Assembly: GCA_019454045.1 (NCBI GenBank)
Contig: SKCR01029061.1
Coordinates: 124,001 to 188,000, forward strand
DNA from: Zanthoxylum bungeanum
Taxonomy: Eukaryota; Streptophyta; Magnoliopsida; Sapindales; Rutaceae
Length of the DNA stretch: 64,000 bases
Direction: 5' to 3'
Shown here one piece after another: positions 11,474 through 22,274 of the stretch. The notes beneath the pieces were generated by a model. It did no database searches, was not told where the DNA came from, and was given only the letters and a program-made list of their open reading frames with translations. Each line of letters starts with the position of its first letter. Position 1 is the stretch's first letter. The position numbers were made by a program, and so were the translations under genes.

Positions 11474-13289
11474 ATGTACTAGAACTTACAGACTGTTGTT
11501 ATGTACCTAGTTTGACTAGGAATATTATTTCTGTATCTATGTTAACCCAATGTGGGTACACTTTTGTATTTAGAAACACCGGGTGTTTTATTTATAAAAA
11601 TGATATAGAAATTTGCACTACTATCGCAAATAATGGTCTTTATATTTTGAATATAAATCAATCTCAAACACATAATATAACAAACAAAAGGTTTAAAATG
11701 AGTAATAAAGATGAAACTTACATGTGACACCGTCGTTTAGGACACATAAACAAGACTCGCATATCCACACTTTCGAAGAGTGGGTACTTGGACGGATTTT
11801 ATGCAAATTCATATGACGTCTGCGAATCTTGCTTATTAGGAAAAATACCTAAATCACCTTTTAGTGGTAAAGGTGAACGCGCCACCGAACTGTTAGCCCT
11901 CGTTCATAGTGACGTATGTGGGCCCATGTCTAGCCAGGCTAGAGGTGGATATGAATAGTTCCTAACCTTTATGGATGATACATCGCGTTATGGTTATGTG
12001 TATCTTATGAGACATAAGTCGGAAACTTTTGAGAAATTCAAAGAGTTTTGACACGAAGTAGAAAAACAGACCGGTAGGAGTATAAAGACATTACGGTCGG
12101 ACCGTGGTGGTGAATACTTGAGCAATGAGTTTCTAGATTACTTGAAATAATATGGTATTCTTTCACAGTGGACTCCTCCTGGAACACCGCAATTAAACGG
12201 TGTGTCCGAACGGAGAAACCGAACCTTGTTGGACATGGTTAGGTCTATGATGAGTCGCACTGAGCTACCTATTTCCTTCTGGGGATATGCATTAAACAGT
12301 GCAATACTTATTTTGAATAAGGTTCCGTCAAAGTCTGTTCAACAGACTCCGTATGAGATATGGACAGGAAAGAAATCAGGTTTCTCATTCCTGAAGATTT
12401 TGGGATGCTGGGCATACGTCAAACGTTTGGAAGGTACCAAACTTGAGCCCAAATCGGATAAATGCCTATTCGTAGGATATCCTAGGGAAACCAAAGGATA
12501 TTACTTCTATCACCCATGAGAGAACAAAGTATTTGTTGCTCTACATGCGGTTTTCCTTGAGAAGGAATTCCTAAATGCAGTGGTTAGTGGGAGGAAAGTA
12601 GAACTCGATGAAAATCAGAGTGATACTGTTCCTGGCATTGAATCCTTAACGGAATAAGAACAGTCTATCCAGGATGAGACTGTACCACAATCTTCTATTA
12701 CACAAGGACCGCGTAGGTCGGAGAGAGTCAGGAAACAACCTGAGAGGTATGGGTTTCTGATCTCACCTCATGTAGTTATTAATCTTATTAAGGATAACGA
12801 ACCGGCTACGTATGAGGAAGCGATACAAGACATCGATTCCGCTTTATGGCAAAAAGCCATGAAGTCCGAAATGGATTCCATGTACACCAACCAAGTTTGG
12901 GCACTGGTTGATGCACCAGAAGGCGTAAAGCCTATTGGTTGTAAATGGGTCTTCAAGAAGAAGACCGACATGGATGGCAACGTACAAACGTACAAAGCTA
13001 GGCTTGTAGCGACGGGGTATCGTCAACGACATGGTGTCGATTACGACGAAACTTTCTCACCAGTTGCCATGATTAAATCCATTCGGATAATGCTTGCTAT
13101 TGCTGCATATTTCGATTACGAGATATGACAAATGGACGTTAAAATCGCTTTCCTTAATTGAAACTTTTTGGAGGATGTTTAGATGCAACAGCCTGACGGT
13201 TTTATCGTGCCTAGACTTGCAAACAAGGTTTGTAAATTAAATCGTTCCATTTATGGATTGAGGCAAGCATCACGGTCATGGAAACTCAT
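11474..13289 (+). pseudogene. F1 element B: protease end, integrase and partial RT, heavily decayed
   Basis: Continues the polyprotein after the hAT. The protease tail is YVPSLTRNIISVS. The GAG-pre-integrase zinc-binding part is RRLGHINKTR...CESC. The integrase core has the HSDVCGP and SDRGGEY acidic residues, and the RT start is NQVWALVDAPEGVKPIGC. Roughly ten in-frame stops are present, for example at 11,726 (TGA for TGG), 11,955, 12,048, 12,147, 12,517, 12,655 and 13,126. Many are explained by C-to-T or G-to-A change relative to element C. The frame ends inside RT at KQASRSW, where it is fused to the last bases of an LTR. Confidence 0.9.
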
Positions 13290-13353
13290 TTTTTGTTGTA
13301 TTCATTCTATTTCATGGCTTAATATGATCTTGGGACATTAATAGAAACCAACA
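13290..13353 (+). repeat. Last 64 bp of an F1 LTR (3' LTR remnant of element B)
   Basis: TTTGTTGTATTCATTC through ATAGAAACCAACA matches the last bases of the F1 LTR at 7061-7124. It is joined to mid-RT of element B, so the end of pol and most of the 3' LTR are deleted. The terminal CA at 13,352-13,353 marks the outer right end of the tandem F1 pair. The next five bases (CGTTT) are therefore the expected right-hand target duplication; its partner would lie upstream of the window. Confidence 0.8.
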
Positions 13354-13824
13354 CGTTTATATTACATTGACGATTATATATGTCATTATCCCTTGCGGTA
13401 TATCAGATGGAAATCTAGACGTAAATTCTGTAGCCGAATCCGAATAGACAGTAGTGCGATTTGTACTTGTGATACAACTCCACGTGCCACTCGAGAAATA
13501 CTCACATATGCATGATTTACCCATTTTTTGCCATTTATTTTAATGAATCATTTGGTTTTGAACTGTTTATTATAATTTTTATTATCACACCTCATATTTC
13601 TTAATTTAATATGCTTTTGGAATGACGTTATTATGATTATTATTTTGGTGTTGTGTGTTATTATATTTTTTTTTTGCAAGAATTGTATTAAGACTTGACT
13701 ATACCATTGTGTGAATCCGTACATTATACTGGCATAAGTAAGGGACCATTCCGAACCCGATAATTTGAGGTCTTTCCTTGTGAGGGGTGAGTGCGGCATT
13801 AAATCTTTCCCAGTTTATGTTAGG
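13354..13824 (+). repeat. Fragment of gypsy F6 5' LTR
   Basis: AT-rich sequence that ends in a region (about 13,700-13,925) recognisably related to the reverse complement of 21,340-21,540 in F5. Shared stretches are AGTAAG(G/A)GACCATTCCGAACCC and GTGAGTGCGGC. A 25-bp segment around GATAATTTGAGGTCTTTCC occurs twice, at about 13,759 and 13,860, which is a local duplication. I read it as the 3' part of an LTR truncated on the left by the F1 pair. No gene is present. Confidence 0.6.
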
Positions 13825-13833
13825 TGGCGACTC
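13825..13833 (+). other. Putative primer-binding site of gypsy F6
   Basis: TGGCGACTC lies just after the presumed LTR end and resembles the start of primer-binding sites seen in Tat/Ogre-type gypsy elements. The match beyond these nine bases is poor. The assignment rests on the gypsy gag-pol that follows. Confidence 0.4.
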
Positions 13834-14765
13834 ATTTATTCTCCGGTTTAGTCCCTCACCCGATAATTTGAGGTCTTTCCTTGCGAGCCCAATAGTGTCG
13901 TAGTCGCCGAACATCATAGGCATAACAGGAAACCCCGCTAAGCTAGCCTCATGCCTGTGTTTGGCCCATTATCATTTGGATCCGTTTGGGCTTCTCGTCG
14001 TAGATACGAACTTGTTGGGCTACTTAAACTGGGACGAGTTTGTATCTTTTGATGATTGGGCCAAAAGTTTTCAAAGTGATGATGGGCTACCTTTTGTTTG
14101 GTCCTCATATCATTTAAAGTTATTTAGCCACCTTATCGCAAAAATGTAAACAAGTTGGGCCTTTTCAAATGTGACAAGTTTACACCTCGTGATAATCTGA
14201 TTGAACGCTTTAAAATGATAACGGGTCAACTTGTATGAAAACCTTGATGGGCTTAGAATATCCAAACATGATCCAAATATGTCAGATGCATGAGTCTGAT
14301 ATCCGTTCTGGCTTTCATCCAGAAAGGGCACACCTTGTTATGGCATATTTATATACTTTTGGATGCCTCCAAGTCCGTCTCCACCACAACCGTGATTACC
14401 GAGGGCCCAATTCATCGTTTCTAGACAATGGCACGACCCTCATAATAGGCTTAGTCAGTCTTGTAAATGGGAGGTCTTTGTCTTTTACTGATGAAGATGG
14501 ACTGAGGTAGCCAAGGTTTACCCCTGTAGCGTAGAGAGAACGATCTTTGTGTACCCCACGTCGATGCATAAAATAAGTCATACCTATGGCAGAAATGGAC
14601 TTACCACTGGTGTGGGAGGAATAAGGTCGGAAGCGTATATGTTGTTTTGATAACCACATCATCGCATGCATACACGCATCATACTGACCCCTTGTATTAA
14701 AATCCACCATAGATATCCATTGGATTAGAGAAGAAGGAAGACTTGTCAAGAAGAGGTTAGCAAAC
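13834..14765 (+). other. Gypsy F6 leader; no recognised gene
   Basis: The stretch between the presumed primer-binding site and the gag ATG. It holds short open frames (13,961-14,149 and 14,235-14,510, +) that I do not recognise. Ogre-type elements can carry an extra ORF upstream of gag, so these may be remnants of one, but no motif supports that. A minus-strand ORF at 14,396-14,797 overlaps the gag start and is probably chance. Confidence 0.4.
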
Positions 14766-16453
14766 ATGGATGCGTCAGACAGCGAAAGTTCCCGCATGGA
14801 TCAATTGGAGACCAACATCACCAAAATTACTGAGCAACTACAAGCTTTGACCAATGTTGTGGCCAATCTGAAAGTACCTCTCACAGTGGGAACAAAAAAG
14901 AATACGGATTGAAGAGGTGAGGAGCCCTCGAATATGGTAAGCGAAGAAATCTATGTTTTTGATTATGATATGGCTGAGTATACCGCGGGAAGGATAGCCG
15001 GGCCTTAGGCAGGTTTACAGAAACTCAGAGAACAAGTAGAGTCAGTTACCCGCAAGCTGAAGGGAAAACATGAAGATCTATTAGACTATGATGCGGTAAA
15101 TTTCGAAGAACAGCTGCCTTCCCAATGGAAACGGAGATCCAAGGGTCCATCTCCAAAAATATGTTTCAGTGATGAGTTCAATGGGTTTGTCAAAGCGCCC
15201 GGTGCAGAAGATGTTCGGGATTTCACTGGAAGGGGCGCTCGTAGTATGATATCATGGCCAAGAGAGAAAGGTCAGGGATGACTGGAGGGCATTAGCGGAA
15301 GCCTTCCTGAACCAATATGTCACAAACATGGAGATAGACTTGTCGCTCCGTGACCTAGAAAACACCAAACAGAAGCTAGAAGAGACTTCAAAGATTATAT
15401 AGATCGTTGGAGAAGCCAGCTCTTGAAGATATAGACACGGCACTCAGAGAATGACCAGATTAAGATGATCATTAATGATTATTGACTTTCGATAGTTAAG
15501 AGAAACTGTCATTAATATCAAGGAAGAGGCAGCCAAGAACAGGAAGTTTTATGTCCAGAATAAAAAGACTATTGGGGGGCCCTCAGGGACTAAGCTCGCT
15601 CCTGTTGAAGTCACCGCCATCAGAAACCTACAATTCTCCAATTTTGGTAGACCTTTGTCAAAGGTGTTGGAAAAATTGAAGAGGCAAGGACTCCTAAAAC
15701 CCTTAGACCCTAAACCACTTCCAAACCTTGTGCTACACCACCTCGACCTAAACCTATACTGTCATTTCCATTAGCAAAAAGGCCACGAAACTTACAACTG
15801 CACTCGGTTTAGGCATGAGATCCAAAACCTCATTGAAACCCATAAGATATCCGACCCTAAAAAAGAACAACCCAACACACACGGAAACCCTCTACCCAAC
15901 TACCACTAACTACCACTCTGTTCCACCACCAACCTACATGATCAACTCCGGCCTGCCCGAAAGCTTTGTCCTCCAAACTCTCAACCACCAAGCTTCTTGT
16001 ATAGGGATATGGGATAGCAGCAGTGAAGATGAAACAGAGCAGGGGAGAGATTTATGGGAAAAATTCTCGAGCAGTGACGAATAAGAGGTAAATGGGATGA
16101 CTCGCAGTGGATGTTTTTACAGTGATGTAATGGAGAAAGGCAAAAAAGTGCTAAAAGATGGCCAAGAGGTGATGGAGAATACAGATAACACCGAGAGGGA
16201 TACTGTGTGGCGTCAAGTGAAGAAGACACGGGCACATGTGAGCATATGGGAGTTATTATGCACCTCTGAAGAGTATAGGCATGCCATAGTAGAAGCTCTA
16301 AGCAAGATAATAGTACTTGATGATACAAACTTGATAATATTCGGAGGGTCGGTACAAAAAGAAGGTAGACAGATGATAACATTCTCTGAAAAAGAACTCT
16401 CGAATGGAGGGGAGGAATCACAACAAGCCGATATTCATAAAAGCGGAAGTTAG
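14766..16453 (+). pseudogene. Gypsy F6 gag (Tat/Ogre type), multiply frameshifted
   Basis: Begins with an ATG followed by a short heptad-like region (MDQLETNITKITEQLQAL), typical of Tat-lineage gag N-termini. The retrotransposon-gag core is visible in pieces around 15,290-15,440: AFLNQYVTNMEIDLSL, then a DYIDRWRSQL box. The later part (16,097-16,453) reads MTRSGCFY, then KTRAHVSIWELLCTSEEYRHAIVEAL, then TFSEKELSNGG. This is the characteristic Ogre/Tat gag-protease linker, an assignment made from memory of the family. Stops and shifts occur throughout, and no frame is open for more than about 120 codons. Confidence 0.75.
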
Positions 16454-16994
16454 AGGCAAAAAGACATCTTCTGTGATGGTGGATGATGGCTCATCATCAG
16501 TGTGTCGTTTGAAGATTCTGGCAAGGTTGGGTATGCTGACAAAATATTTAAGCCCTTCCAGCATGATTATCAAAACATATGACGATAGCAAATGGGGAGT
16601 CGAATGTACTTTCATCATAATAGTCAAAGTAGACCCGATAGAAGACGAGGTGGAGTTCACAGTATTTGATTTCCCAACTACATTTGCTTTGTTATTGGGG
16701 AGGCCATGGTTTCATAGACTTGGGGGCGTCCCATCCACTTTGCACCAGGTTATTAAGTTCCCGCGTGGAGAGGAAGTCGTCACCATCAGGGCTAAAGTAG
16801 ATGATATTGTGTCTGCTTTAAACATACAGCCTTTCACACGGTTCCAAGTGGCGGCAAACTTCGAAGGATGGGTGGACCCTAAAGTGGCTAGAATCCTGGA
16901 AAGAATGAAATATGAGTCGGTCACAGGTTTGAGTGCTAGAGGCCAGGGAATAAGAGCACTACCAGATTTCAAGGGACATACCACTAAGAGATGA
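16404..16994 (+). pseudogene. Gypsy F6 aspartic protease
   Basis: A 196-codon frame overlapping the end of the gag linker in another frame. The retropepsin active site is visible as VMVDDGSSSV (D-x-G-S), and further on are LLLGRPWFHRLGGVPSTLHQVIKFP, the flap and C-terminal block typical of Tat/Ogre proteases. In the live element this enzyme would mature the Gag-Pol polyprotein. Downstream, 17,000-17,560 is degraded linker sequence with no domain I can name. Confidence 0.8.
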
Positions 16995-17559
16995 TTGGGA
17001 TATGAATCCGAATGGAATGAGTTGAAGACCAAGAAAAAATGAATGAAGCTGATGGAATACTTTATGAAAGCCACAGAGTATCAAGGAGAGCTCAAACCCG
17101 TAGAAGTCAATGAGATCACAGTACCGGGATTCGAGATCTTCAAGGATGTGATGGCAAAAAACCACAGGCCGAGGAAGTTGCAAAAGAGAAGATAAATGAG
17201 AAGAATAACTAATGCAGTTGGAGAATCTAACACTCGAAAAAAATGAGAAGATGGAAGAATACAAGACTGCAATTACGAAGATTTTTATTTTCCTAACTTA
17301 TTTGATTGTAATCATGCATCTATTAATAATAAAGACATTGATTTTGCTTACTTGTTCGAGTCTTTTTCTGTTAGTCCGCATCATAACATACATGATATGA
17401 GCATATTTGACATTGACTCAACAAAGACAAATGCATTTAATCTTGGAACAAGTGAAAACCCAAGGAAATTTCAATTGCAAGTGATGTTACCTCTGATGAG
17501 CGAAAATAATTAGAGAGAATATTAATAAAATATGCAAAATTATTTGCATGTTCCTATGA

Positions 17560-18400
17560 AGACATGTCAGGAGTGGACAGGGTATTGCCTAGCATATGAT
17601 ACCAACTTATCCGAACATGAGACCAGTAAAATAGAAGGTCTGAAGAATGAGGCCAGAATGGACCTAAAAGTTTAGGGAAGAAATCAAGAAGCAGATAGAT
17701 GTGGGGTTCTTAGAGGTGGTGAAGTACCCCGAGTGGTTAGCCAATATTTTACCGGTATAGAAGAAAGATGAAAAGATCAGAATGTGCGTAGATTATAGGG
17801 ACCTCAACAAATCTTACCCAAAAGATGATTTTCCCCAACCCCATATAGACGTGTTGGTCGATAGCGTGGCTTTATCTTCTATATACTCGTTCGCAAATGG
17901 ATTCTCAGGATATAACCAGGTCTTCATGGCTAAAGAAGACAAACATAAGACTGTCTTCGTCCCTGAGTGGGGTACATATTGTTACAAGGTGATGTCGTTT
18001 GGACTTAAGAATGCGGGAGCCACTTATTAATGAATGGCCACTATATTATTTCATAACTTAATGCATAAGGAGATTGAGGTATGTGGATGACACGATGGTT
18101 AAATCAAAGATGAGGACCGGACATATAGAAGCGCTGGAGAAATTCCTTCAAATAGTCGATAAGTACAACCTCTGACTCAATCCCAAGAAGTGTGTGTTTT
18201 GGGTAACATCCAGAAAGTTGTTTGGGTATACGGTAGAAATGGGACGGATAGAGATGGACCTTGAAAATAACAAGACAATTGCCGAGATGCTCGCACCAAG
18301 ACAGAAAAGGAAGTTAGAGCAGTATATCAGTCGATTCATTTCCAAGCTAACATTAGTATGTGAGCCCATCTTCAAGCTATTGAGGAAGGACTAGCCTATG
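17560..18400 (+). pseudogene. Gypsy F6 reverse transcriptase
   Basis: The RT fingers and palm are readable across frames: EEIKKQIDVGFLEVVKYPEW, MCVDYRDLNKSYPKDDFPQP, FANGFSGYNQVFMAKEDKHK and KVMSFGLKNAGATY, then the catalytic YVDD encoded by TATGTGGATGAC at 18,080-18,091 after a one-base shift. The KLFGYTVEMGRIEMD block follows. The order and wording fit the Tat/Ogre lineage of Ty3/gypsy. Several stops (for example after the YNL block and near 18,393) make it non-functional. Confidence 0.85.
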
Positions 18401-19461
18401 GAGTGGAATGGGCAATGTCAATAAGCTTTTGACAAAATCAAAGAATACTTGGTTAAACCGCCCGTCCTGAAACCTCCAAGGTCGGGCAATTGGTGTTGTA
18501 TTTGGCCATAGAACCCGAAGCGCTCGGGCGATGATGGTATAGGCAGATGAGACAGGGGCGGAACATAGAGTCTACTACCTCAGTAAGAAGATGCTTCCGT
18601 ATGAATCTCGTTATCAAGATGTGGAAAAGATATGTTTGGCGATAATATGGGCTTCCCAAAAGTTACATAATTACTTCCAATTCTATAAGATATAAGTGAT
18701 AGCAAAGGAGAATCCTTAAAGTATTTGCAGTCAATACCCTCACTGGAAGGGAAGTTGGGCAGATGGTTGGTGTTGCTAACGGAGTTTTCTATAGAATACC
18801 TCACCTTTAAGGTAATCAAATGGCTAGCTGTAGCGAAATTCTTGGCATTACAACCAACAGAATGAGATTAGTATAAGTTCGAATTCCCGGACGATGGGGT
18901 TCAGGCCATAACGGTTCAGAGGTGGAAAATATATTTCGACGGGGCGGTGAATTACAAGGGAGATGGAATATGAATTGTGATAGTAACCCCCGAAGCAGAA
19001 ACCCTACCTATGGCCAAAAGTTTGACGTTCAAAGTAACCAACAACATGGCTGAATATGAAGCATGTGTCTTGGATTGAAAGCACTAATAGCCCTAAGAGC
19101 TAGGGACATAGAAGTTTATGGAGACTCAATATTAGTAGTTCGACAGATGCGAGGGGAATGGGAACTGAAGGAAGACCGGTTGAGACCCTACCTACTCCAT
19201 CTCAGGAAGTTGGCACATGTTATCCCCGACTGTAAATTCCAGTACTTGCCACGAGAAGAGAACCAAATGGCAGACACATTAGCCACCCTAACTGTAACTT
19301 GGGAAAACCCAGAAAAACTGGTAATGAGACCCCTTGTGATGACAAAAGCTTGCATACCCAGTTATAAGATGGAGAAAATCTTGGAAGTAGAAGTCGATGA
19401 TGGGAAGCTGTGGTACTACGATATTTTACAGTATCTAGAACGTGGAGAATTCCCAGAATGA
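18401..19461 (+). pseudogene. Gypsy F6 RNase H region
   Basis: Contains decayed RT connection sequence. From about 18,925 it contains RNase H-like sequence (WKIYFDGAVNYKGDGI, then TNNMAEYEA, then the open frame 19,063-19,461 with LKALIALRARDIEVYGDSILVVRQMRGEW and EENQMADTLATL). The FDGA and AEYEA boxes and the late MADTLATL aspartate are as expected for the archaeal-like or second RNase H found in Tat elements. Frameshifts are present between the boxes. Confidence 0.75.
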
Positions 19462-20239
19462 GCCGGCAAGAAAGATAGAATATCCATTCAGAAATTAGCT
19501 TCCCAATATATGAGTTCGAGGGGAAAGCTGTACAAGAGACAAGCCAACGGCATCCAGCTGAAATGTTTAAGAAAATAAGAGGCTCAGAAGTTGATGGAAG
19601 AGGTGCAGGCTGGAATATATGGACCGCACATGAATGAATTAAATTTATCTCGCAACCATGGAAGCTGGCTGCGCAAAGCTGATGAAGTATTGTCACAACT
19701 GTCAGGCACACGGTAACTTGAACCATCTACCGCCTACAAAATTTCACGGACTGTCAGAACCATGGCATTTCTCAGCATGGGGTATTAATATGATTGGAAA
19801 AATCAGGCCACATGCATCAAATAGATACCGCTTCATAATAGTGGTGGTAGACTATTTTTCGAAATGGGTAGAAGATGAGTCATTTCGTAATGTTACGGTG
19901 AAGCAAATGGTCAAGTTCCTAGCGCATTCAAGGGGAAACAAAGGTGATGTTGCAAAAGTACAGGATAGGGCATCACAAATCATCACCTTACAGGCCACAG
20001 GCTAACGGGGAGGTGTAAGCGGCCAACAAAACCATAAAGAAAATATTAGCTAAGATAACAAAAAGTTATAAAGATTAGGATGACAAACTATCATATGCCC
20101 TCTGGGGGTATAGAACTTCGGTGAGAACGGAAACGGGAGCCACACCCTATGCTTTGATTTACGGGATGGAGGCAATGTTATCAGTGGAAATAGAGATACA
20201 ATCAATGCGGGTACAAGCAAAGGCAAGATTGCCTGAGTA
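19462..20239 (+). pseudogene. Gypsy F6 integrase, truncated
   Basis: Shows the integrase zinc-binding end (KYCHNCQAHGNLNHLPP), the line PWHFSAWGINMIGKI, and the core IIVVVDYFSKWVE with one catalytic aspartate. A later region encodes NKTIKKILAKITKSYKD, then YALWGYRTSVRTETGATPYALIYGMEA. The last recognisable codons end near 20,239, where copia sequence begins abruptly. No 3' LTR of F6 follows, so its right side is lost. Confidence 0.8.
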
Positions 20240-21317
20240 GGAATGTGGGCTCATCATCTAGCATTAACCCAACAATAGAACATAATGAATCTGATAAAGA
20301 AATAGAATTTATATCTAGAAGGAGTAAACGGTCTAATAATTAAAGATGTTGGTCCTGAATTCTATGCATACACCTTAGAAGAAGATCCTACTACTCTAAA
20401 AGAAGTATTGTCGTCTTTAGATGCTGATTTGTGGAAGAAGCAATAGAAGATGAAATGAGTTCTTTAGAGACTAATAGGACTTGACATTTAGTAGATTTAC
20501 CTTCAGGTTGTAAAACCATAGGTTGTAAATGGATACTTAGAAGAAATTAAAACCAGATGGTTCAGTAGATAAATGCAAGGCTAGACTTATTGCCAAAGGG
20601 TATAGACAAAGAGAAAACGTAGATTTCTTTGACACTTCTTCACCAGTAAGTAGGATTACATCTATTCGTGTGATTATTTCTCTTGCTGCAATCCATGATT
20701 TTGTTGTGCATCAAATGAATGTTAAAACTTCTTTTTTGAATGGAGAATTAGAAGAAGAGATTTATATGGACCAACCTAAAGGATTTGTAATACCTAGTCA
20801 AGAAAATAAAGTTTGTAAACTTGATAAATCTTTATATAGCTTAAAACATGCACCAAAATAATGGCACAGAAATTTTGATAACCTAGTTTTAGCAAATAGA
20901 TTTAAAGTGAATGAAAGTGATAAGTGCATATACTATAAATCAGAAAATGAGATGTGTTCTATTATATGCTTGTATGTGGATGATATGCTTATCTTTGGTT
21001 CCAATATCCATGCTGTGAATGATGTAAAACCTATGTTTTGTGCCAATTTTAATATGAAAGACTTAGGTGAAGTAAGTGTAATTTTAGGTATTAAAATTAT
21101 TAGATCAAAAAATAGAATTACTTTAGATCAATCATATCACATTGAGAAAATCTTGAAGAAGTATAATTATTTTGATTGTAAACCTGTTAGGACACCTTAT
21201 TGTCCTAGTGTAAAGTTGTTCAAGAACACCAGTGACGGTGTTAAACAAACTGAGTATGTGAGCATCATTGGTAGCCTTCGTTATGCTACTGACTGCACTA
21301 GTCCCGACATTGCCTAT
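20240..21317 (+). pseudogene. Copia F4: end of integrase region and reverse transcriptase, 5'-truncated
   Basis: A second, distinct copia family. Readable blocks: a Ser/Lys-rich linker, GPEFYAYTLEEDPTTL-like sequence, SGCKTIGCKWIL, YKARLIAKGYRQ-like, SPVSRITSIRVIISLAAIHDF, MNVKTSFLNGELEEEIYMDQPKGF, the catalytic YVDD in CLYVDDMLIFGSN, then MKDLGEVSVILGIKI and YVSIIGSLRYATDCTSPDIAY. The frame is cut at the codons for IAY by insertion F5 and continues at 25,293. The element's 5' LTR, gag and most of integrase are missing on the left, where it abuts gypsy F6. Confidence 0.88.
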
Positions 21318-21934
21318 TGTGGTGACACAGGAAACTGGGCGACGCATGTTGTTCCGGGCTCGTGGCCCGGTTGGGAGTACGGAGTAGCCACGGGGGACTA
21401 AACCGGAGAATGATGGAGTCGTCACCCGGTGTGAACCGAGAAAATGAGATTTAAGGCCGCACTCACCCCTCGCAAGGGAAGAACTCAAACTGTTGGGTTC
21501 GGAATGGTCTCTTACTTATGTCACTTGTAATGAAAGGATTTGTGTAATAATTTAATCAAGCCTAAATAACACTTATTTCTAAGAGTATCATGCTTCTAAA
21601 TTCACATGCACAAAAGGATAAAACTTACACCTAGATTTGCATATATCCTACTTCTAAGTTCATATGCTCGAAAGTAAGTCAAAGTAACGGAAAATATACA
21701 ACTTCATAGGCATATTATACTCATGAAAATGCAAACATGTCATAATCATATAAGCACACATAAAAGGGAGGAAATTAAGTGCATAATAATAAAAAAGAGG
21801 ATAATCAAATGGGCAACCGTACAGGAAAATGAACACGCAATCTTATCAATAACTAAGCATGAGAACATGAGCAATCAAAAAGGAAACAACCAAATGAGAC
21901 GTCATGCATGGGATGTGATGAAAGAGGGCCTGTT

Positions 21935-22195
21935 TACCGTGCGGCGTTCGTGCGGCGTTCGTAACCGTGTTCGAAAGGTAAACAGAAGGCTCGCGTTTAA
22001 GTTGCGTTCGTAAACGCGTTCAAACGGAAATGAAACAGGATGCCCACGTTCGTGGGGCGTTCGGACGCGCGATTGAATGCTAAACAGAAGGTTCACATTC
22101 GAATTGTATTTGTAAACGCGTTCGAACGGATGGAGACAGAAAACATGCGTTCGTGCGGTGTTTTGGAACACGTTCGAACGGGGTTACAGCAGTGA
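21935..22195. repeat. CGTTCG-rich irregular subrepeats within F5
   Basis: GTGCGGCGTTCGTGCGGCG-type motifs and CGCGTTCGAACGG-type motifs recur every 60-90 bp, interleaved with GGTAAACAGAAGG-like spacers (21,976, 22,080). The block is clearly richer in CpG than its surroundings. It is an irregular tandem array inside the presumed LTR and has no coding potential. Confidence 0.7.
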
Positions 22196-22274
22196 TCTCT
22201 AAAATACAGTAAACGAATGACACATGCATGGACAGGCAAATGGATAACTCCTAACGCATAATAACAGACTAAAA

